Assembly (NCBI RefSeq): GCF_001545925.1
Contig: NZ_LMVQ01000002.1
Location: 1-46,197, forward strand
Length of the DNA: 46,197 bases
Source of the DNA: Mycobacterium sp. NAZ190054
GTDB taxonomy: Bacteria; Actinomycetota; Actinomycetes; Mycobacteriales; Mycobacteriaceae
Direction: 5' to 3'
Both the position numbers and the translations under genes were made by a program. Every line of letters begins with the position of its first letter. Positions within the stretch are counted from its first letter, which is position 1. Under the pieces are notes generated by a model that saw only the letters and a program-made list of their open reading frames with translations, had not been told where the DNA came from and ran no database searches. Positions 25,988 to 35,304 of this stretch are shown here, in pieces.

Positions 25988-26811
25988 CGACCCTCCCACT
26001 GCGGTGTCTCCTTGGCGTTGAAGGCACGGTGGAACTCGGCGTGATCCTTGGTGGTCATCAGTAGCGCCTGGGTCATCGCGTCGAGCTCCATCGCAGAGGC
26101 GATCGGCATGTCGAGCTCACGGGTAATCAACGACTTCGTCTGCGAATAGGCCAGATACGGGCCCGTGGCCAAGCGCTGAGCCAGAGCGGAGACCTCATTG
26201 TCGAGATCTTCCGGTTCGACGAGCTTGGACACAAGGCCGTAGCTCTGCGCGGTGGCCGCGTCAATGGTGTCGCCGAGCATCAGCAGTTCGGTCGCGCGGG
26301 TGTAACCGATGGCGCGCGGCAGCAGGTAGGCCGCGCCCATGTCACCACCGGACAGTCCCACCTTTGTGAATAGGAACGCGAATTTGGCCTTGGGCGTGCA
26401 TATCCTGAAGTCCGATGCCAACGCCACGACCGAACCGGCGCCGGCGGCGATTCCCTGCACCGCGGAGATGATGGGCAGCGGACATTCCCGCATGGCACGA
26501 ATCGCATCGCCGGTCATCTTCGTGAAGCCCATCAGATCCCGCGCGTCCATTTTGATCAGCTCGCCGATGATCTCGTTGACGTCACCGCCACCGCAGAAGC
26601 CCTTGCCCTCGCCCTTGATCACGAGCACCCGGGCGCCCTCCATGTGCGGCAGCTGACCCAGAAGGTCCCGCAGGTCGGCGTAGCTCTCGAAGGTGAGCGG
26701 ATTCATCTTCTCGGGCCGATTCAGGGTCACGGTGGCGACGCCGTCCTCGAGCGCAAACTTGAAGTGTTGCCACTTCTGGGTGATGTCCGCTGATGCACGG
26801 TACCGCATCAT
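25984..26811 (-). CDS. Crotonase superfamily protein without hydratase glutamates
   Basis: Protein of 275 residues, crotonase fold: FCGGGDVNEII (oxyanion region), GIAAGAGSVVALASDFRICT and the element GLSGGDMGAAYLLPRAIG. By eye, the two glutamates of enoyl-CoA hydratases are replaced (by Val and Lys), while an aspartate (SGGDMG) stands where isomerases of the PaaG/ECI type have their catalytic Asp (as in PDSGGTWLLPR). An isomerase or other crotonase reaction is therefore more likely than hydration. It is coupled to both neighbours by four-base overlaps (26808-26811 and 25984-25987). Start ATG 26811 or 26808. Confidence 0.78.
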
Positions 26812-27998
26812 GCACTTCCCTCTCTTCCGGTGATATTCGTATCTGCTTTGGCACGTTGGGTTTTGACGAGATGACGACCGATGATGGTGCGCTGCACTTC
26901 GGAGGCGCCCTCGTAGATCCGGGGTGCCCGGACATCTCGGTACAGCTGCTCCAGGAGGTGGCCGCGTTGCAGGGCCCGGGCACCGTGGAGTTGCACCGCG
27001 CGGTCGACCACGTACTGCGCGGACTCCGTGGCCTGCAACTTCGCCATGGCCGCCAGGTAGGAGATCTCCTGCGCGGGACGGCCGCAGTCGTAGGCGGTGG
27101 CCGCCGCGTAGACCATCAGGCGGGCACCGGCGGTTCTGGTCGCCATACCCGCGAGCTGGTGCTGCACACTGGGCTGATCGGCCAGGTACGCACCGTAGAT
27201 CTCACGTTCCGTCGCCCACCCCACCGTCGCATCGAGAGCGGCGGAAGCCATGCCCACCGCGAATGCTCCGACGCTGGGCCGGAATAGGTCTAGCGTGCGC
27301 ATGGCCACCTTGAACCCTTCTCCCGGTGCTCCGATCATGTCATCGTCGGTCACGCGCACGCCGTGGAAACTCAGTTCACCGAGGGCGTGGTCGGAGATCA
27401 TGTCGAGAGGCCGCCCGCTCAGTCCATCGACATCGCCGGGTACCGCGAACGCCGACACTCCCTTCGCCCCCTCACCGCCGGTGCGGGCGAAGACGGTGTA
27501 GAAGTCGGCATCCGGGGCATTCGAGATCCACGTCTTGGACCCGTGCAGCCGCCATGCACCGGGGCCGTCGACGTCGGCTGACAGGGCCAGGCGAGCGGCG
27601 TCCGACCCGGCGCCGGACTCCGACAACGCGAATGCGGCGACGACTTCACCCGAGACCACGCCCGGCATCCACCGCTCGATGGTTCCGGGCTTGCCCGACT
27701 GCAGGATCGGATAACTGCCCAGGCCCTGCAGTGCCAGCGCGGTCTCGGCATGCGTGTCGACGCGCGCGAGCGTCTCACGCAACAGGCAAAGCTGCATGGC
27801 GGCTGCGCCCTGCAATGGCTCGTCGGGGGTGCCTCCGAAGAGCGCGCGCAGCAGCCCTGTGTCGCCCAGTGACCGGACCAGATTGCGGTCGACACGCCCA
27901 GTTGCTGCCTCGACGCCGTGCCGCAGCTTGTGGCGGGCGATGTCGTCGACCCGCGCAACGAAAGCAAGCTGCTCCGGCGTCAGCGCGAACTGTTGCAT
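26808..27998 (-). CDS. Acyl-CoA dehydrogenase
   Basis: Flavoprotein of 396 residues. FALSESGAGSDAA and GSKTWISNAPD are the FAD/substrate motifs; the C-terminal IYEGASEVQRTIIGRHLV carries the probable catalytic Glu/FAD-binding segment. It differs from the GCDH-like paralog of the same operon: the R-x-x-x-SVQ element is replaced by ARVDTHAETALALQG. It would introduce the 2,3 double bond in the activated acid, comparable to AliB. Start ATG 27998 is favoured by GGAGGA eight bases upstream over an in-frame start at 28013. First gene of the minus operon, directly next to operator 7. Confidence 0.85.
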   Translation of the reverse strand: MQQFALTPEQLAFVARVDDIARHKLRHGVEAATGRVDRNLVRSLGDTGLLRALFGGTPDEPLQGAAAMQLCLLRETLARVDTHAETALALQGLGSYPILQSGKPGTIERWMPGVVSGEVVAAFALSESGAGSDAARLALSADVDGPGAWRLHGSKTWISNAPDADFYTVFARTGGEGAKGVSAFAVPGDVDGLSGRPLDMISDHALGELSFHGVRVTDDDMIGAPGEGFKVAMRTLDLFRPSVGAFAVGMASAALDATVGWATEREIYGAYLADQPSVQHQLAGMATRTAGARLMVYAAATAYDCGRPAQEISYLAAMAKLQATESAQYVVDRAVQLHGARALQRGHLLEQLYRDVRAPRIYEGASEVQRTIIGRHLVKTQRAKADTNITGREGSA

Positions 27999-28043
27999 TG
28001 AGTGGTCCTCCAAACGCAGGCATTCCGTTATGCCAACCGTTTT

Positions 28044-28063
28044 AGCATAATAAGTATGCTAAT
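28044..28063. promoter_or_regulatory. Candidate operator 7 (divergent acyl-CoA dehydrogenase / crotonase promoter)
   Basis: TTAGCATA and TATGCTAA form a perfect 8-bp inverted repeat with spacer ATAAG (28042-28062). It contains AAGTATGCTAAT (28052-28063), which matches the island consensus AAGTATNCTAAT. The site lies in the 111-base divergent promoter between the operon at 27998 (minus) and the gene at 28110 (plus), 44 bases from the former start. Confidence 0.5.
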
Positions 28064-28109
28064 ACTACCGTTAGCGGTACTAGCTGCGGGAATGACAGAA
28101 GGGAGCGTC

Positions 28110-28865
28110 ATGAACGACGTGCGGATTGACGTGCGGGACGGAATCGCCACGCTGACCTTGAATGCGCCCCGGCGGCTCAATGCGATCACGCCCGAGATGG
28201 CTGACGACATCGCCGAACACTGCCGCGCAGTCGAGGCCGATCCCGACATCGCGGCCCTGGTGGTGTGCGGGGCGGGCGACTCGTTCTGCTCGGGCGCCGA
28301 CCTGTCCAGCCTCGGCGAGGTGTCGGAAGATCCGTTGCGCGACGACAACTTCGACGCGATCGAACGGATCTACCGCGCGTTCCTCGCCGTGGAGGAACTC
28401 GATGTTCTGACCGTGACCGCGGTGAAGGGAGCCGCGGTGGGCGCAGGCCTCAACTTGGTGCTCGCGACCGACATCCGCATCGTCGCCCATGACGCGCGGC
28501 TAATGTCCGGCTTCGTGAAAAAGGGCCTGCATCCTGGCGGCGGGCACTTCGACCTGTTGGCGCGGTCGTCGTCACCTCAGGTTGCGTGCGCGCTGGGGCT
28601 GGCGGGACAGCGGATCAACGGCGATGACGCGGTGCGCCTCGGCCTGGCCTGGGAAGCCACCGGCGCCGGCAGCGTGGACGCGCGCGCCAGGGAGGTAGCC
28701 GTGGGAGTCGCCGCAAATCCCGCCGTGGCACGGGCGGCCAAACGCTCGATCCGGCTGTCGGTCACCGAGCGCGCCACCCGGCGGGCGGCGGTGCAGATCG
28801 AGCGGGTGCAGCAACTGCGCACCGTGCGGCGGGTCGGCTCGGCAGTCACCGGGCGCGCCGAGTGA
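28110..28865 (+). CDS. Crotonase superfamily protein (enoyl-CoA hydratase-like)
   Basis: Protein of 251 residues, crotonase fold, FCSGADLSSLG oxyanion segment and GAAVGAGLNLVLATDIRI. Both hydratase glutamate positions are changed by eye alignment (Asn and Phe); the stretch KKGLHPGGGHFDLL replaces the usual PGAGGTQRL. The HPGGGH form is known to me from several mycobacterial Ech proteins of unproven activity. Start ATG 28110 is chosen for GAAGGGAG at 28098-28105; the frame is open further upstream but crosses the operator. Stop TGA five bases before the end of the convergent GntR gene. Confidence 0.78.
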   Translation: MNDVRIDVRDGIATLTLNAPRRLNAITPEMADDIAEHCRAVEADPDIAALVVCGAGDSFCSGADLSSLGEVSEDPLRDDNFDAIERIYRAFLAVEELDVLTVTAVKGAAVGAGLNLVLATDIRIVAHDARLMSGFVKKGLHPGGGHFDLLARSSSPQVACALGLAGQRINGDDAVRLGLAWEATGAGSVDARAREVAVGVAANPAVARAAKRSIRLSVTERATRRAAVQIERVQQLRTVRRVGSAVTGRAE

Positions 28866-28870
28866 CTCCG

Positions 28871-29623
28871 CTACTCCCCGTAGTGCGTTTGCCGGAGATA
28901 GCCCACCCAGCGGTCGCGTGGGAGGATCGGCCCCTCGAGCCGGCCGGCCTGATTCATCACCTTCTCGAACGCCTCGATGTGCTTGAGCATCACCGACGCC
29001 GCGGTGTCACCATCGCCGGCCATGATGGCAGCGGCGATCTTGGCGTGGGCCCTGCCCGCGGCCTTCACACCCTCGGTGGGGATGTCGTCGACGCGCGTCT
29101 GCCACCCGACGACGCGATTGATCGCCGACATGATGGTGCGCAGAACATCGTTTTCGACGCAGTCGACCAGCAGGTCGTGGAAGGCGGAGTCGCCGGCGGA
29201 ATCGTCCTCGGCGAACTCGATCAGCTTCTGCTTCTGCTCATCGGTGGCGTCGTGGGCCGCGGCCGCGGCGACCGCGGGCTCGATGAGCTTGCGGAATTCG
29301 AAGATGCTGCGCAACGGCGTGCCGCCGACCGTCAGCAGCGTCGCCAGCGACCGGCTCACCACGTCGATCTCGGGGTGGCTGACCATGATCCCGCCGCGCG
29401 GGCCACGCCGGATCTCGATGAAGCCGTCGGCTTCCAGAAGCCGCAGCGCCTCACGTACGGTGCCGCGGCTCAAGCCGAACATTTGGATCAGCTCGGGCTC
29501 GGACGGCAGCGAGTCGCCCGGCTCGAGGTGCTGTTCGAGGATCTGGGCGCGCAGTTCATTGGCCAGGGCTCCAGATGCTTTGGGCAGCCTGATCTGGCGC
29601 GGACCCGAACGGTTGACCGCCAT
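28871..29623 (-). CDS. GntR-family regulator, FadR/FCD subfamily
   Basis: Transcription factor of 250 residues. N-terminal winged helix: LANELRAQILEQHLEPGDSLPSE, then SRGTVREALRLLEADGFIEIRRGPRGG, the GntR signature. C-terminal FCD ligand-binding domain from about residue 90: IFEFRKLIEPAVAAAAA, GDSAFHDLLVDCVEN, and AHAKIAAAIMAGDGDTAASVMLKHIE, with the Asp/His residues that bind metal and a carboxylate effector in this family. Start ATG 29623 (MAVNRSG); GGGAGGGG lies 12 bases upstream, a little far. It is the only regulator inside the island and is divergent from the SDR gene, with operator 5 between them. I infer autoregulation and control of the other sites, released by a pathway acid or its CoA ester. 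Confidence 0.88.
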   Translation of the reverse strand: MAVNRSGPRQIRLPKASGALANELRAQILEQHLEPGDSLPSEPELIQMFGLSRGTVREALRLLEADGFIEIRRGPRGGIMVSHPEIDVVSRSLATLLTVGGTPLRSIFEFRKLIEPAVAAAAAHDATDEQKQKLIEFAEDDSAGDSAFHDLLVDCVENDVLRTIMSAINRVVGWQTRVDDIPTEGVKAAGRAHAKIAAAIMAGDGDTAASVMLKHIEAFEKVMNQAGRLEGPILPRDRWVGYLRQTHYGE

Positions 29624-29666
29624 TGCTGAAGTACACCCCTCCCAGCTGGCCAGCACTCATAATAAT

Positions 29667-29678
29667 CAGAATCCTAAG
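29667..29678. promoter_or_regulatory. Candidate operator 5 (GntR / SDR divergent promoter)
   Basis: CAGAATCCTAAG, preceded by ATAAT, in the 66-base gap between the GntR gene and the SDR gene. Core AGAATCCT fits AGNATNCT. A probable autoregulatory site. Confidence 0.45.
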
Positions 29679-29689
29679 GAGCCTAATTG

Positions 29690-30454
29690 ATGTCCGCTGC
29701 ATCTACCCGTAAGGCCGTCGTCACCGGGGCGGGCACGGGCATCGGGCACGCCACCGCGTCGAGTCTGGTGGACCAGGGTTACGACGTCGTTCTGGTAGGG
29801 CGCCGCGAGCAGCCCCTACGTCGCGCCCGCGCACGGATGACCCGGCCGGCCGCCGCATCGGTCCACCTCTGCGACGTCACCGAGGAGGCGGCGGTCACGG
29901 CGCTGTTCGAGGCGATCGGACCGGTCGACGCGCTGGTGTGCAACGCGGGCACGGCCATGTCGGCCCCATTCGGCCGCACCGGCCTGGACCAGGTGAACGA
30001 AGCCTTCACCGTCAACGCCGTCGGGACGTTCCTGTGTCTGCGCGCCGCCTTGCCGGGAATGAAGGAGCGCCGGTGGGGCCGCGCCGTGGTGGTGTCGTCG
30101 ATCTCCGGTGTGGTCGGCGCACCGTACATCGCCGCGTACACGGCGTCGAAGCACGCGGCCATCGGTTTCGTCCGTGCCGCGGCTGCCGAGATGGCCGGCA
30201 CCGGCGTCACGGTGAACGCCGTGTGCCCCACCTACGTGCGCACGCCGATGACCGAGCGAACCATCGAGCAGATCTCGGCCAAGACGGGTCGCGATGAGAG
30301 TGAAGCGGCCGCGGCACTGGGCGCCGGGTCTCCGCTCGGGAGGCTGCTGGAACCACAGGAGGTGGCGCACGCCGTGAGCTTCCTGTGCTCCGATCTGGCC
30401 GGCGGTATCAGCGGACAAGCCCTGGTCATGGACGGCGGCGGCGTTCAGCACTGA
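29690..30454 (+). CDS. SDR oxidoreductase
   Basis: Classical SDR of 254 residues. VVTGAGTGIGHATASSL, LVGRREQPLRRAR (basic residues after strand 2 suggest NADP), CNAGTAMS, catalytic SSISGVVGAPYIAAYTASKHA (Ser, Tyr, Lys) and CPTYVRTPMTE. The TSKHA and CPTYVRTP elements resemble 3-hydroxybutyrate dehydrogenases and 3-hydroxyacyl-CoA dehydrogenases. Start ATG 29690 with AAGGAG at 29675-29680. It is alone between the GntR promoter and operator 4, and probably serves the pathway as a hydroxyacid or hydroxyacyl-CoA dehydrogenase. Confidence 0.82.
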   Translation: MSAASTRKAVVTGAGTGIGHATASSLVDQGYDVVLVGRREQPLRRARARMTRPAAASVHLCDVTEEAAVTALFEAIGPVDALVCNAGTAMSAPFGRTGLDQVNEAFTVNAVGTFLCLRAALPGMKERRWGRAVVVSSISGVVGAPYIAAYTASKHAAIGFVRAAAAEMAGTGVTVNAVCPTYVRTPMTERTIEQISAKTGRDESEAAAALGAGSPLGRLLEPQEVAHAVSFLCSDLAGGISGQALVMDGGGVQH

Positions 30455-30468
30455 ACCCCGAAGTGCAA

Positions 30469-30480
30469 TTAGGATAATAA
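30469..30480. promoter_or_regulatory. Candidate operator 4 (TctC, system C)
   Basis: ATTAGGATAATA, followed by ATTAA. It lies 96 bases upstream of the TctC gene of system C. It matches the left half of the consensus exactly (ATTAGGATA) and the right half less well. Confidence 0.42.
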
Positions 30481-30575
30481 TTAACCGAAACTATTGACCA
30501 TGGCGATGAGGCGTCACTAACATCCTGCCCACGGGTGTGAGACCCGTCACCGAACATCGTCGTTAGGAGACTCCC

Positions 30576-31694
30576 GTGCACCCCAGATCCTTGTTCCGGA
30601 GAGGAATGAAAGCCGCGGCCATTACCGTGGTCGCCGCCCTCGCACTCAGCGCATGTGCCCGCGAAGCCAGCACCGACTCGGCCGAGCCGGCCGACAACAC
30701 AGAGATGTCCGCCGAGCAACTCGAACAGGTGTGGGCGGGCAAGACCGTCCGCTTCATCTGCAGCGAGTCCGCCGGCGGCAGCCTGGACACCACGTCGCGC
30801 GCCATCGGCCGGCACCTCGGCAAGCACTTGCCCGGTAACCCCCGCGTGGTGGTGGAGAACATGGAGGGCGGCGAGAGCCGCATCGCGACCAACTACATCT
30901 ACACCGCCGAGCCCAACGGCCTGGTGATCGGCATGACCGATATCAACATCCCGTTCTACACGCTGCTCGGCGAGGGGGAAGCCGAAGGTGTTCGCTGGGA
31001 TCCGAACAACATCAACTGGTTGGGCAGCACCTCGAAGGCCCCGCAGGTGCTGGCGATTCACAGCCGCACAGGTATCGACCCGAAGGATCTCGACGCCATC
31101 CGGGCTGCCAACATCAAGCTGCCCTACGGCGCCGTCGGTGACGGTCCGCACACCGCCCACGTCCTGATCAATGAAGTGCTCGACCTCAACCTGCAGCCGG
31201 TGTTTGGCTACGGCGGCTCCACCGAGCGCATGCTCGGCCTCGACCGTGGCGAGGTCGACGGCACCGTGAGCACCTGGGACAGCCTCAAGCGCCAGAAGGG
31301 CGAAGAACTGGCCAACGGCACGCTGCTCCCGGTGCTTCAAATCGGTGGACCGATCGACGACCCCACCATGGAAGGCGTCCCGACTATCTCCGACCTGATC
31401 GCCGGCAACCCGGAAGAAGACAAGAACCTGGTCGGCGTGGTCGCGGATCGCTACGAGTGGGCCCGTCCGATCATGGCGCCGAACGGGACCAATCCCTCAG
31501 TACTGCAAGCGCTACGGACCGGTATCACCGACACCCTGTCCGACCCTGACTTCCTCGCCGAGGCGGAGAAACTGGGCATCGACATCGAACCTGCCACCGG
31601 CGAAGAAGTCACCGAACGCATCGATGCCTACCTGCAACTTGACACCGCCGCGGTGGAGCGCCTGCAGACCGCGATCGGCGCCGACGGCAGCTAG
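30576..31694 (+). CDS. TTT substrate-binding lipoprotein, TctC/Bug family (system C)
   Basis: Extracytoplasmic receptor of 372 residues. Signal sequence with basic start (MHPRSLFRRGMK), hydrophobic core and lipobox LSAC, cysteine about residue 27. Mature start GKTVRFICSESAGGSLDTTSR and VVENMEGGESRIATNY. It shares LLGEGEAEGVR, RTGI and RGEVDGTVSTWDSL with the receptor of system A (RGEVDAIVTTWESL), so they are paralogs. GTG start 30576 with TTAGGAGA at 30563-30570. First gene of the plus-strand operon TctC, TctA-TctB, PrpD, metallohydrolase, and 22 bases from the permease gene. Confidence 0.86.
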   Translation: MHPRSLFRRGMKAAAITVVAALALSACAREASTDSAEPADNTEMSAEQLEQVWAGKTVRFICSESAGGSLDTTSRAIGRHLGKHLPGNPRVVVENMEGGESRIATNYIYTAEPNGLVIGMTDINIPFYTLLGEGEAEGVRWDPNNINWLGSTSKAPQVLAIHSRTGIDPKDLDAIRAANIKLPYGAVGDGPHTAHVLINEVLDLNLQPVFGYGGSTERMLGLDRGEVDGTVSTWDSLKRQKGEELANGTLLPVLQIGGPIDDPTMEGVPTISDLIAGNPEEDKNLVGVVADRYEWARPIMAPNGTNPSVLQALRTGITDTLSDPDFLAEAEKLGIDIEPATGEEVTERIDAYLQLDTAAVERLQTAIGADGS

Positions 31695-31716
31695 TCAGTA
31701 AAGAGGAGAAGAAACG

Positions 31717-33837
31717 ATGTTGCAGGAACTCGGACTGTTCGTCTCAAGCCTCGGAAGCGTCCTGTCCTGGCCGACGTTCGGGTTCCTGCTCATCGGAATG
31801 GGTCTCGGCTTCCTAGTCGGGATCCTTCCCGGTCTCGGTGGCAGCACCGCCCTGGCGTTGATGCTGCCGTTCACCTTCGCCATGGAGCCGGTGTCGGCGT
31901 TCGCCTTTCTGTTGGGCATGGGCGCCGTCACCGCCACCACCGGTGACCTGACGTCCATACTGTTCGGCATCCCCGGCGAGCCCAGTTCGGCAGCAACCGT
32001 TTTCGACGGCTACCCGATGACCAAGCGCGGTGAACCGGGACGGGCCGTCGGCATCGCCCTGGTCAGCTCGCTGATCGGCGCGCTCATCGGCGCCTTGTTC
32101 CTGGCGTTCGCCGTACAGATAGCCAGACCGGTGGTACTGAGTTTCGGTCCACCGGAGTTCTTTATGGTTGCTGTCGTCGCGCTGTCCTTCGTGGCGACGC
32201 TGTCGGGTCGCGCGGTCGCCAAAGGCCTCATCATGGCCTGCATCGGATTCCTGGTCGCCTCGATCGGGCAGGACCCGGGCACGGGACGGGTCCGGTTGAG
32301 TTTCGACATCCCCTACCTGTTCGACGGCATCTCCGTCGTACCGGTAGTCGTCGGTCTGTTCGCCGTCCCCGCAGTGCTGGCCATGATGTCCATGAAGGGA
32401 AACCAGCAGAACTGCAGTAGTGCGCCTTCGATCCAAGGCTGGACCGTGGGCGCCCGTGACGCGATCAGCCGATGGTGGCTCATCGTACGATGCAGCGCCA
32501 TCGGCATCTTCTGCGGCATGCTGCCCGGCGTGGGCGGCAGCTCGTCACAGTTCATCGCCTACGCGCACGCCAAGCAGACCTCCAAAGCACCGCACGAATT
32601 CGGCGCCGGTTCGGTCGACGGCCTCGTCGCGGCCGGCTCGGTGAACAACGCCAAAGAGGGTGGCGACCTGGTGCCGACCGTCGGGTTCGGTGTCCCCGGG
32701 AGCGGCCAGATGGCGATCCTGTTGAGCGCCTTCTTGATCACCGGCCTGACCCCCGGCCCGGCCATGCTCACCGACCATCTCGACGTGACGTTCTCCATGG
32801 TGTGGACGTTGGTGGTGGCCAACATCATCGGCGTAATCCTGTGCCTGATCTTCCTCAAGCAGATCTGCGGGATCACCCGGCTCCCTGTCCGTCGCCTGGT
32901 GCCGTTCCTGCTGGTGTTCATCGCGATCGGTGCGTTCACGGCGACGAATTCGTGGAACGACGTCATGGTGATGTTGACCTTCGGTGTGATTGCCGTGTTC
33001 GCCGGCCGCTGGGGTTGGCCGCTGCCGCCGCTGCTTCTGGGACTGGTTCTCGGGCCCATGCTCGAGAGCAGTTACTTTCTGTCCTACGAGCTCGACGACG
33101 AAGGGTTCTCCTGGCTCGGCCGCCCTTTGGTGCTGGTGATGATCGGCCTACTGGTGCTGAGCTTCGGTGTGCCGAGGCTCAAGCGCTGGATCGACCGCCG
33201 GGCACAGCGATCCGTGTCGGACGACCTCCCGCGCGACGGCCGACCGGCGGAGACTGCGCCGGCGAACGAGTCTGCCGGCCGCTGGCGGGTGATGTTCAGC
33301 GCCACGGCGCTGCTGGTGGCGCTCCTGGTGATCTGGCAGATGCAGTTCGCCGGAGACATCCCGTTACGCACCAAGCAATTCCCGCTGCTGGCCGCGGTGC
33401 CGATGGCCCTGCTGTCGGCCTACCAGCTGCTGATGGACCTGCGCGGTCTCCGGCGCCGGCGCCCCCCAGCGCAGCCGACGACGGGTCCAACGCCCCCACC
33501 GGTGCACCAGCCCGGCGCCACCGCTGAGGGCAACCAGCGGGTCGCGATCCTCGAGCAAGTCACGGTGGACACCGACGTGACGTCGTTCGCCCGGGAGGAG
33601 GCTTCTTCGATCACCTGGAAGGCCACCGTCGCCTTCGCCCTGTTCTTCGTCTCCCTCTACGTCAGCGGGTTCACCATCGGTATGCCACTGTTCGCCGGGC
33701 TTTACCTGCTTCTTATCGCCCGCGTGAAGTGGTGGGCTGCGGTGCTGGCGGCCGCCGCCACCTACGGCTTCCTGTGGTTGGTGTTCATCCAGGTGGCGCC
33801 GATCCCACTAATGCCAAGTCAAGTATTCGGCTGGTAA
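31717..33837 (+). CDS. Tripartite tricarboxylate transporter permease, TctA-TctB fusion (system C)
   Basis: Membrane protein of 706 residues. TctA part (1 to about 500): VGILPGLGGSTALALMLPF, LFGIPGEPSSAATVFDGYPM, MLPGVGGSSSQFIAYAHA and SVNNAKEGGDLVPTVGFGVPG. The TctB-like part starts near residue 525 (WRVMFSATALLVALLVIWQ), has a proline-rich charged loop around residues 575-615, then KATVAFALFFVSLYVSGFTIG and a last span before the C-terminus. Same architecture as the protein at 6948-9032, so the fusion occurred before the two modules diverged. Its start is 22 bases after the TctC stop, with AAAGAGGAG as ribosome-binding site. Confidence 0.87.
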   Translation: MLQELGLFVSSLGSVLSWPTFGFLLIGMGLGFLVGILPGLGGSTALALMLPFTFAMEPVSAFAFLLGMGAVTATTGDLTSILFGIPGEPSSAATVFDGYPMTKRGEPGRAVGIALVSSLIGALIGALFLAFAVQIARPVVLSFGPPEFFMVAVVALSFVATLSGRAVAKGLIMACIGFLVASIGQDPGTGRVRLSFDIPYLFDGISVVPVVVGLFAVPAVLAMMSMKGNQQNCSSAPSIQGWTVGARDAISRWWLIVRCSAIGIFCGMLPGVGGSSSQFIAYAHAKQTSKAPHEFGAGSVDGLVAAGSVNNAKEGGDLVPTVGFGVPGSGQMAILLSAFLITGLTPGPAMLTDHLDVTFSMVWTLVVANIIGVILCLIFLKQICGITRLPVRRLVPFLLVFIAIGAFTATNSWNDVMVMLTFGVIAVFAGRWGWPLPPLLLGLVLGPMLESSYFLSYELDDEGFSWLGRPLVLVMIGLLVLSFGVPRLKRWIDRRAQRSVSDDLPRDGRPAETAPANESAGRWRVMFSATALLVALLVIWQMQFAGDIPLRTKQFPLLAAVPMALLSAYQLLMDLRGLRRRRPPAQPTTGPTPPPVHQPGATAEGNQRVAILEQVTVDTDVTSFAREEASSITWKATVAFALFFVSLYVSGFTIGMPLFAGLYLLLIARVKWWAAVLAAAATYGFLWLVFIQVAPIPLMPSQVFGW

Positions 33838-33918
33838 CAGCCGCAATTGAAGGGTGTCCTACGGCCAGCGTCGGCCGCAGGACCGATAGTTCGCGAGATT
33901 ACGGAGAGGTCGATACCG

Positions 33919-35304
33919 GTGAGAGAAACCCAGCAGCTCAGCGAGTACATCGCGGGGCTGAAGTACGAGGACCTGCCGCCCGCAGTCGTGGAGCAGGCGA
34001 AGATCGCCATCCGCGACGCCATGGGCGTGGCACTGTATTCTGCCAACCTGCCATGGACGACGATCGTCTCGGAGTTTGCCGGCGAATCCGGGGCTGCGGG
34101 GCCCGCAACGCTGTGGGGGCGTCCCGGCTCGCTGTCGGCTCCGGCCGCCGCGATGGTGAACGGCACGGCCGCCCACGGAATCGAGATGGACGATCGGAGC
34201 GCGGCTCTCGATCTGCACAATGGCGCGCCCACCATTCCGGCCGCGATCGCCACGGCCCAGTACAGCGGTGCCAGCGGACGTGAACTGATCACCGCCGTGG
34301 TCGCCGGTTACGAGGTCGCCTATCGGGTCGCGCGGGCCACCCAGGGTGGTATCACCCGCTTCTACTGGGTGAGCATCCGCAGCATCCTCGGCGCCGCGAC
34401 CGCCGCCGCGATGGCCAACCGGCTCGACGCCAACGGGCTGGTGAACACGTTGGGCATCGTCGGCAGCTTCGCGTCCGGATTGCTCGCTCACATGCAGGAG
34501 TCCAAGGGCACCATGGTCAAACGGCTGCAAGGCGGCGGCTGGCCGTCGCAGGCCGGCGTCACTGCGGCCCTGCTTGCCGGCCGCGGCTTCACCGGCCCCT
34601 CCACGATTCTGGAGGGAGAGTTCGGCATCTGCTCGGCCTTCTCCACAGAGAAGGCACCCCGGATGGAAGCGCTGGTAGCAGACCTCGGCGCTGGTTTCGA
34701 GATCACCGGTTGGGAGACCAAACCCTATGCCGCCGTGGGCCACCTGCACAGCACCATCGATGCGATCGGCGAACTCCGCGGCCGGCCGGGATTCGAACCC
34801 GGGAACGTGACCGCGATCGAGGTCGCCTGCTCGACGAAGATCACCCCGAACGTCGACAACATTCCGCCGCAGTCATTGATGGCCGCACAGAGGAGCCTCA
34901 ACTTCATCGCGGCGACGGCGTTGTTCTACGACCTGCGCGACGCCGGCACCTGGCGCGAGGACATCCTCGACGACAAGCGCTTGACCAGCCTGGTGCCCCA
35001 TGTGACCACGGTGATCGATCCGGCGATCGAAGAGATCTACCGCGCCACCAATGACCATGGTGGAGTGCGGATCACGGTGACGATGGAGGACGGCAGCACC
35101 CACACGGCGGCGGTCCGACACGCTGTCGGCACGCTCGCCAATCCCATGAGCAAGGAGCAACTCGTGGGCAAGTACTCGCTGCTGGCCGAGCGGACCTTAC
35201 CCGCCGAACAGGTGCACGCGTTGTCTGCGTGGATTGATGACCTGGACCAGCACCAGGACCTCAGCGACCTCGACGCTCTCGTCACCCCGAAGGATGGCAA
35301 ATGA
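33919..35304 (+). CDS. MmgE/PrpD family protein (TTT system C)
   Basis: Protein of 461 residues, paralog of the gene at 5462-6853: LSEYIAGLKYEDLPP near the start, and AHGIEMDDRS (HxxExDD). The C-terminal domain begins near KPYAAVGHLHSTIDAI. The family covers dehydratases, decarboxylases and epimerases of hydroxy- or amino-polycarboxylates. Start GTG 33919 is preferred: GGAGAGG lies nine bases upstream (33903-33909) and the length then matches the paralog; the frame is open from 33847. It overlaps the following metallohydrolase gene by four bases (ATGA). Confidence 0.84.
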   Translation: MRETQQLSEYIAGLKYEDLPPAVVEQAKIAIRDAMGVALYSANLPWTTIVSEFAGESGAAGPATLWGRPGSLSAPAAAMVNGTAAHGIEMDDRSAALDLHNGAPTIPAAIATAQYSGASGRELITAVVAGYEVAYRVARATQGGITRFYWVSIRSILGAATAAAMANRLDANGLVNTLGIVGSFASGLLAHMQESKGTMVKRLQGGGWPSQAGVTAALLAGRGFTGPSTILEGEFGICSAFSTEKAPRMEALVADLGAGFEITGWETKPYAAVGHLHSTIDAIGELRGRPGFEPGNVTAIEVACSTKITPNVDNIPPQSLMAAQRSLNFIAATALFYDLRDAGTWREDILDDKRLTSLVPHVTTVIDPAIEEIYRATNDHGGVRITVTMEDGSTHTAAVRHAVGTLANPMSKEQLVGKYSLLAERTLPAEQVHALSAWIDDLDQHQDLSDLDALVTPKDGK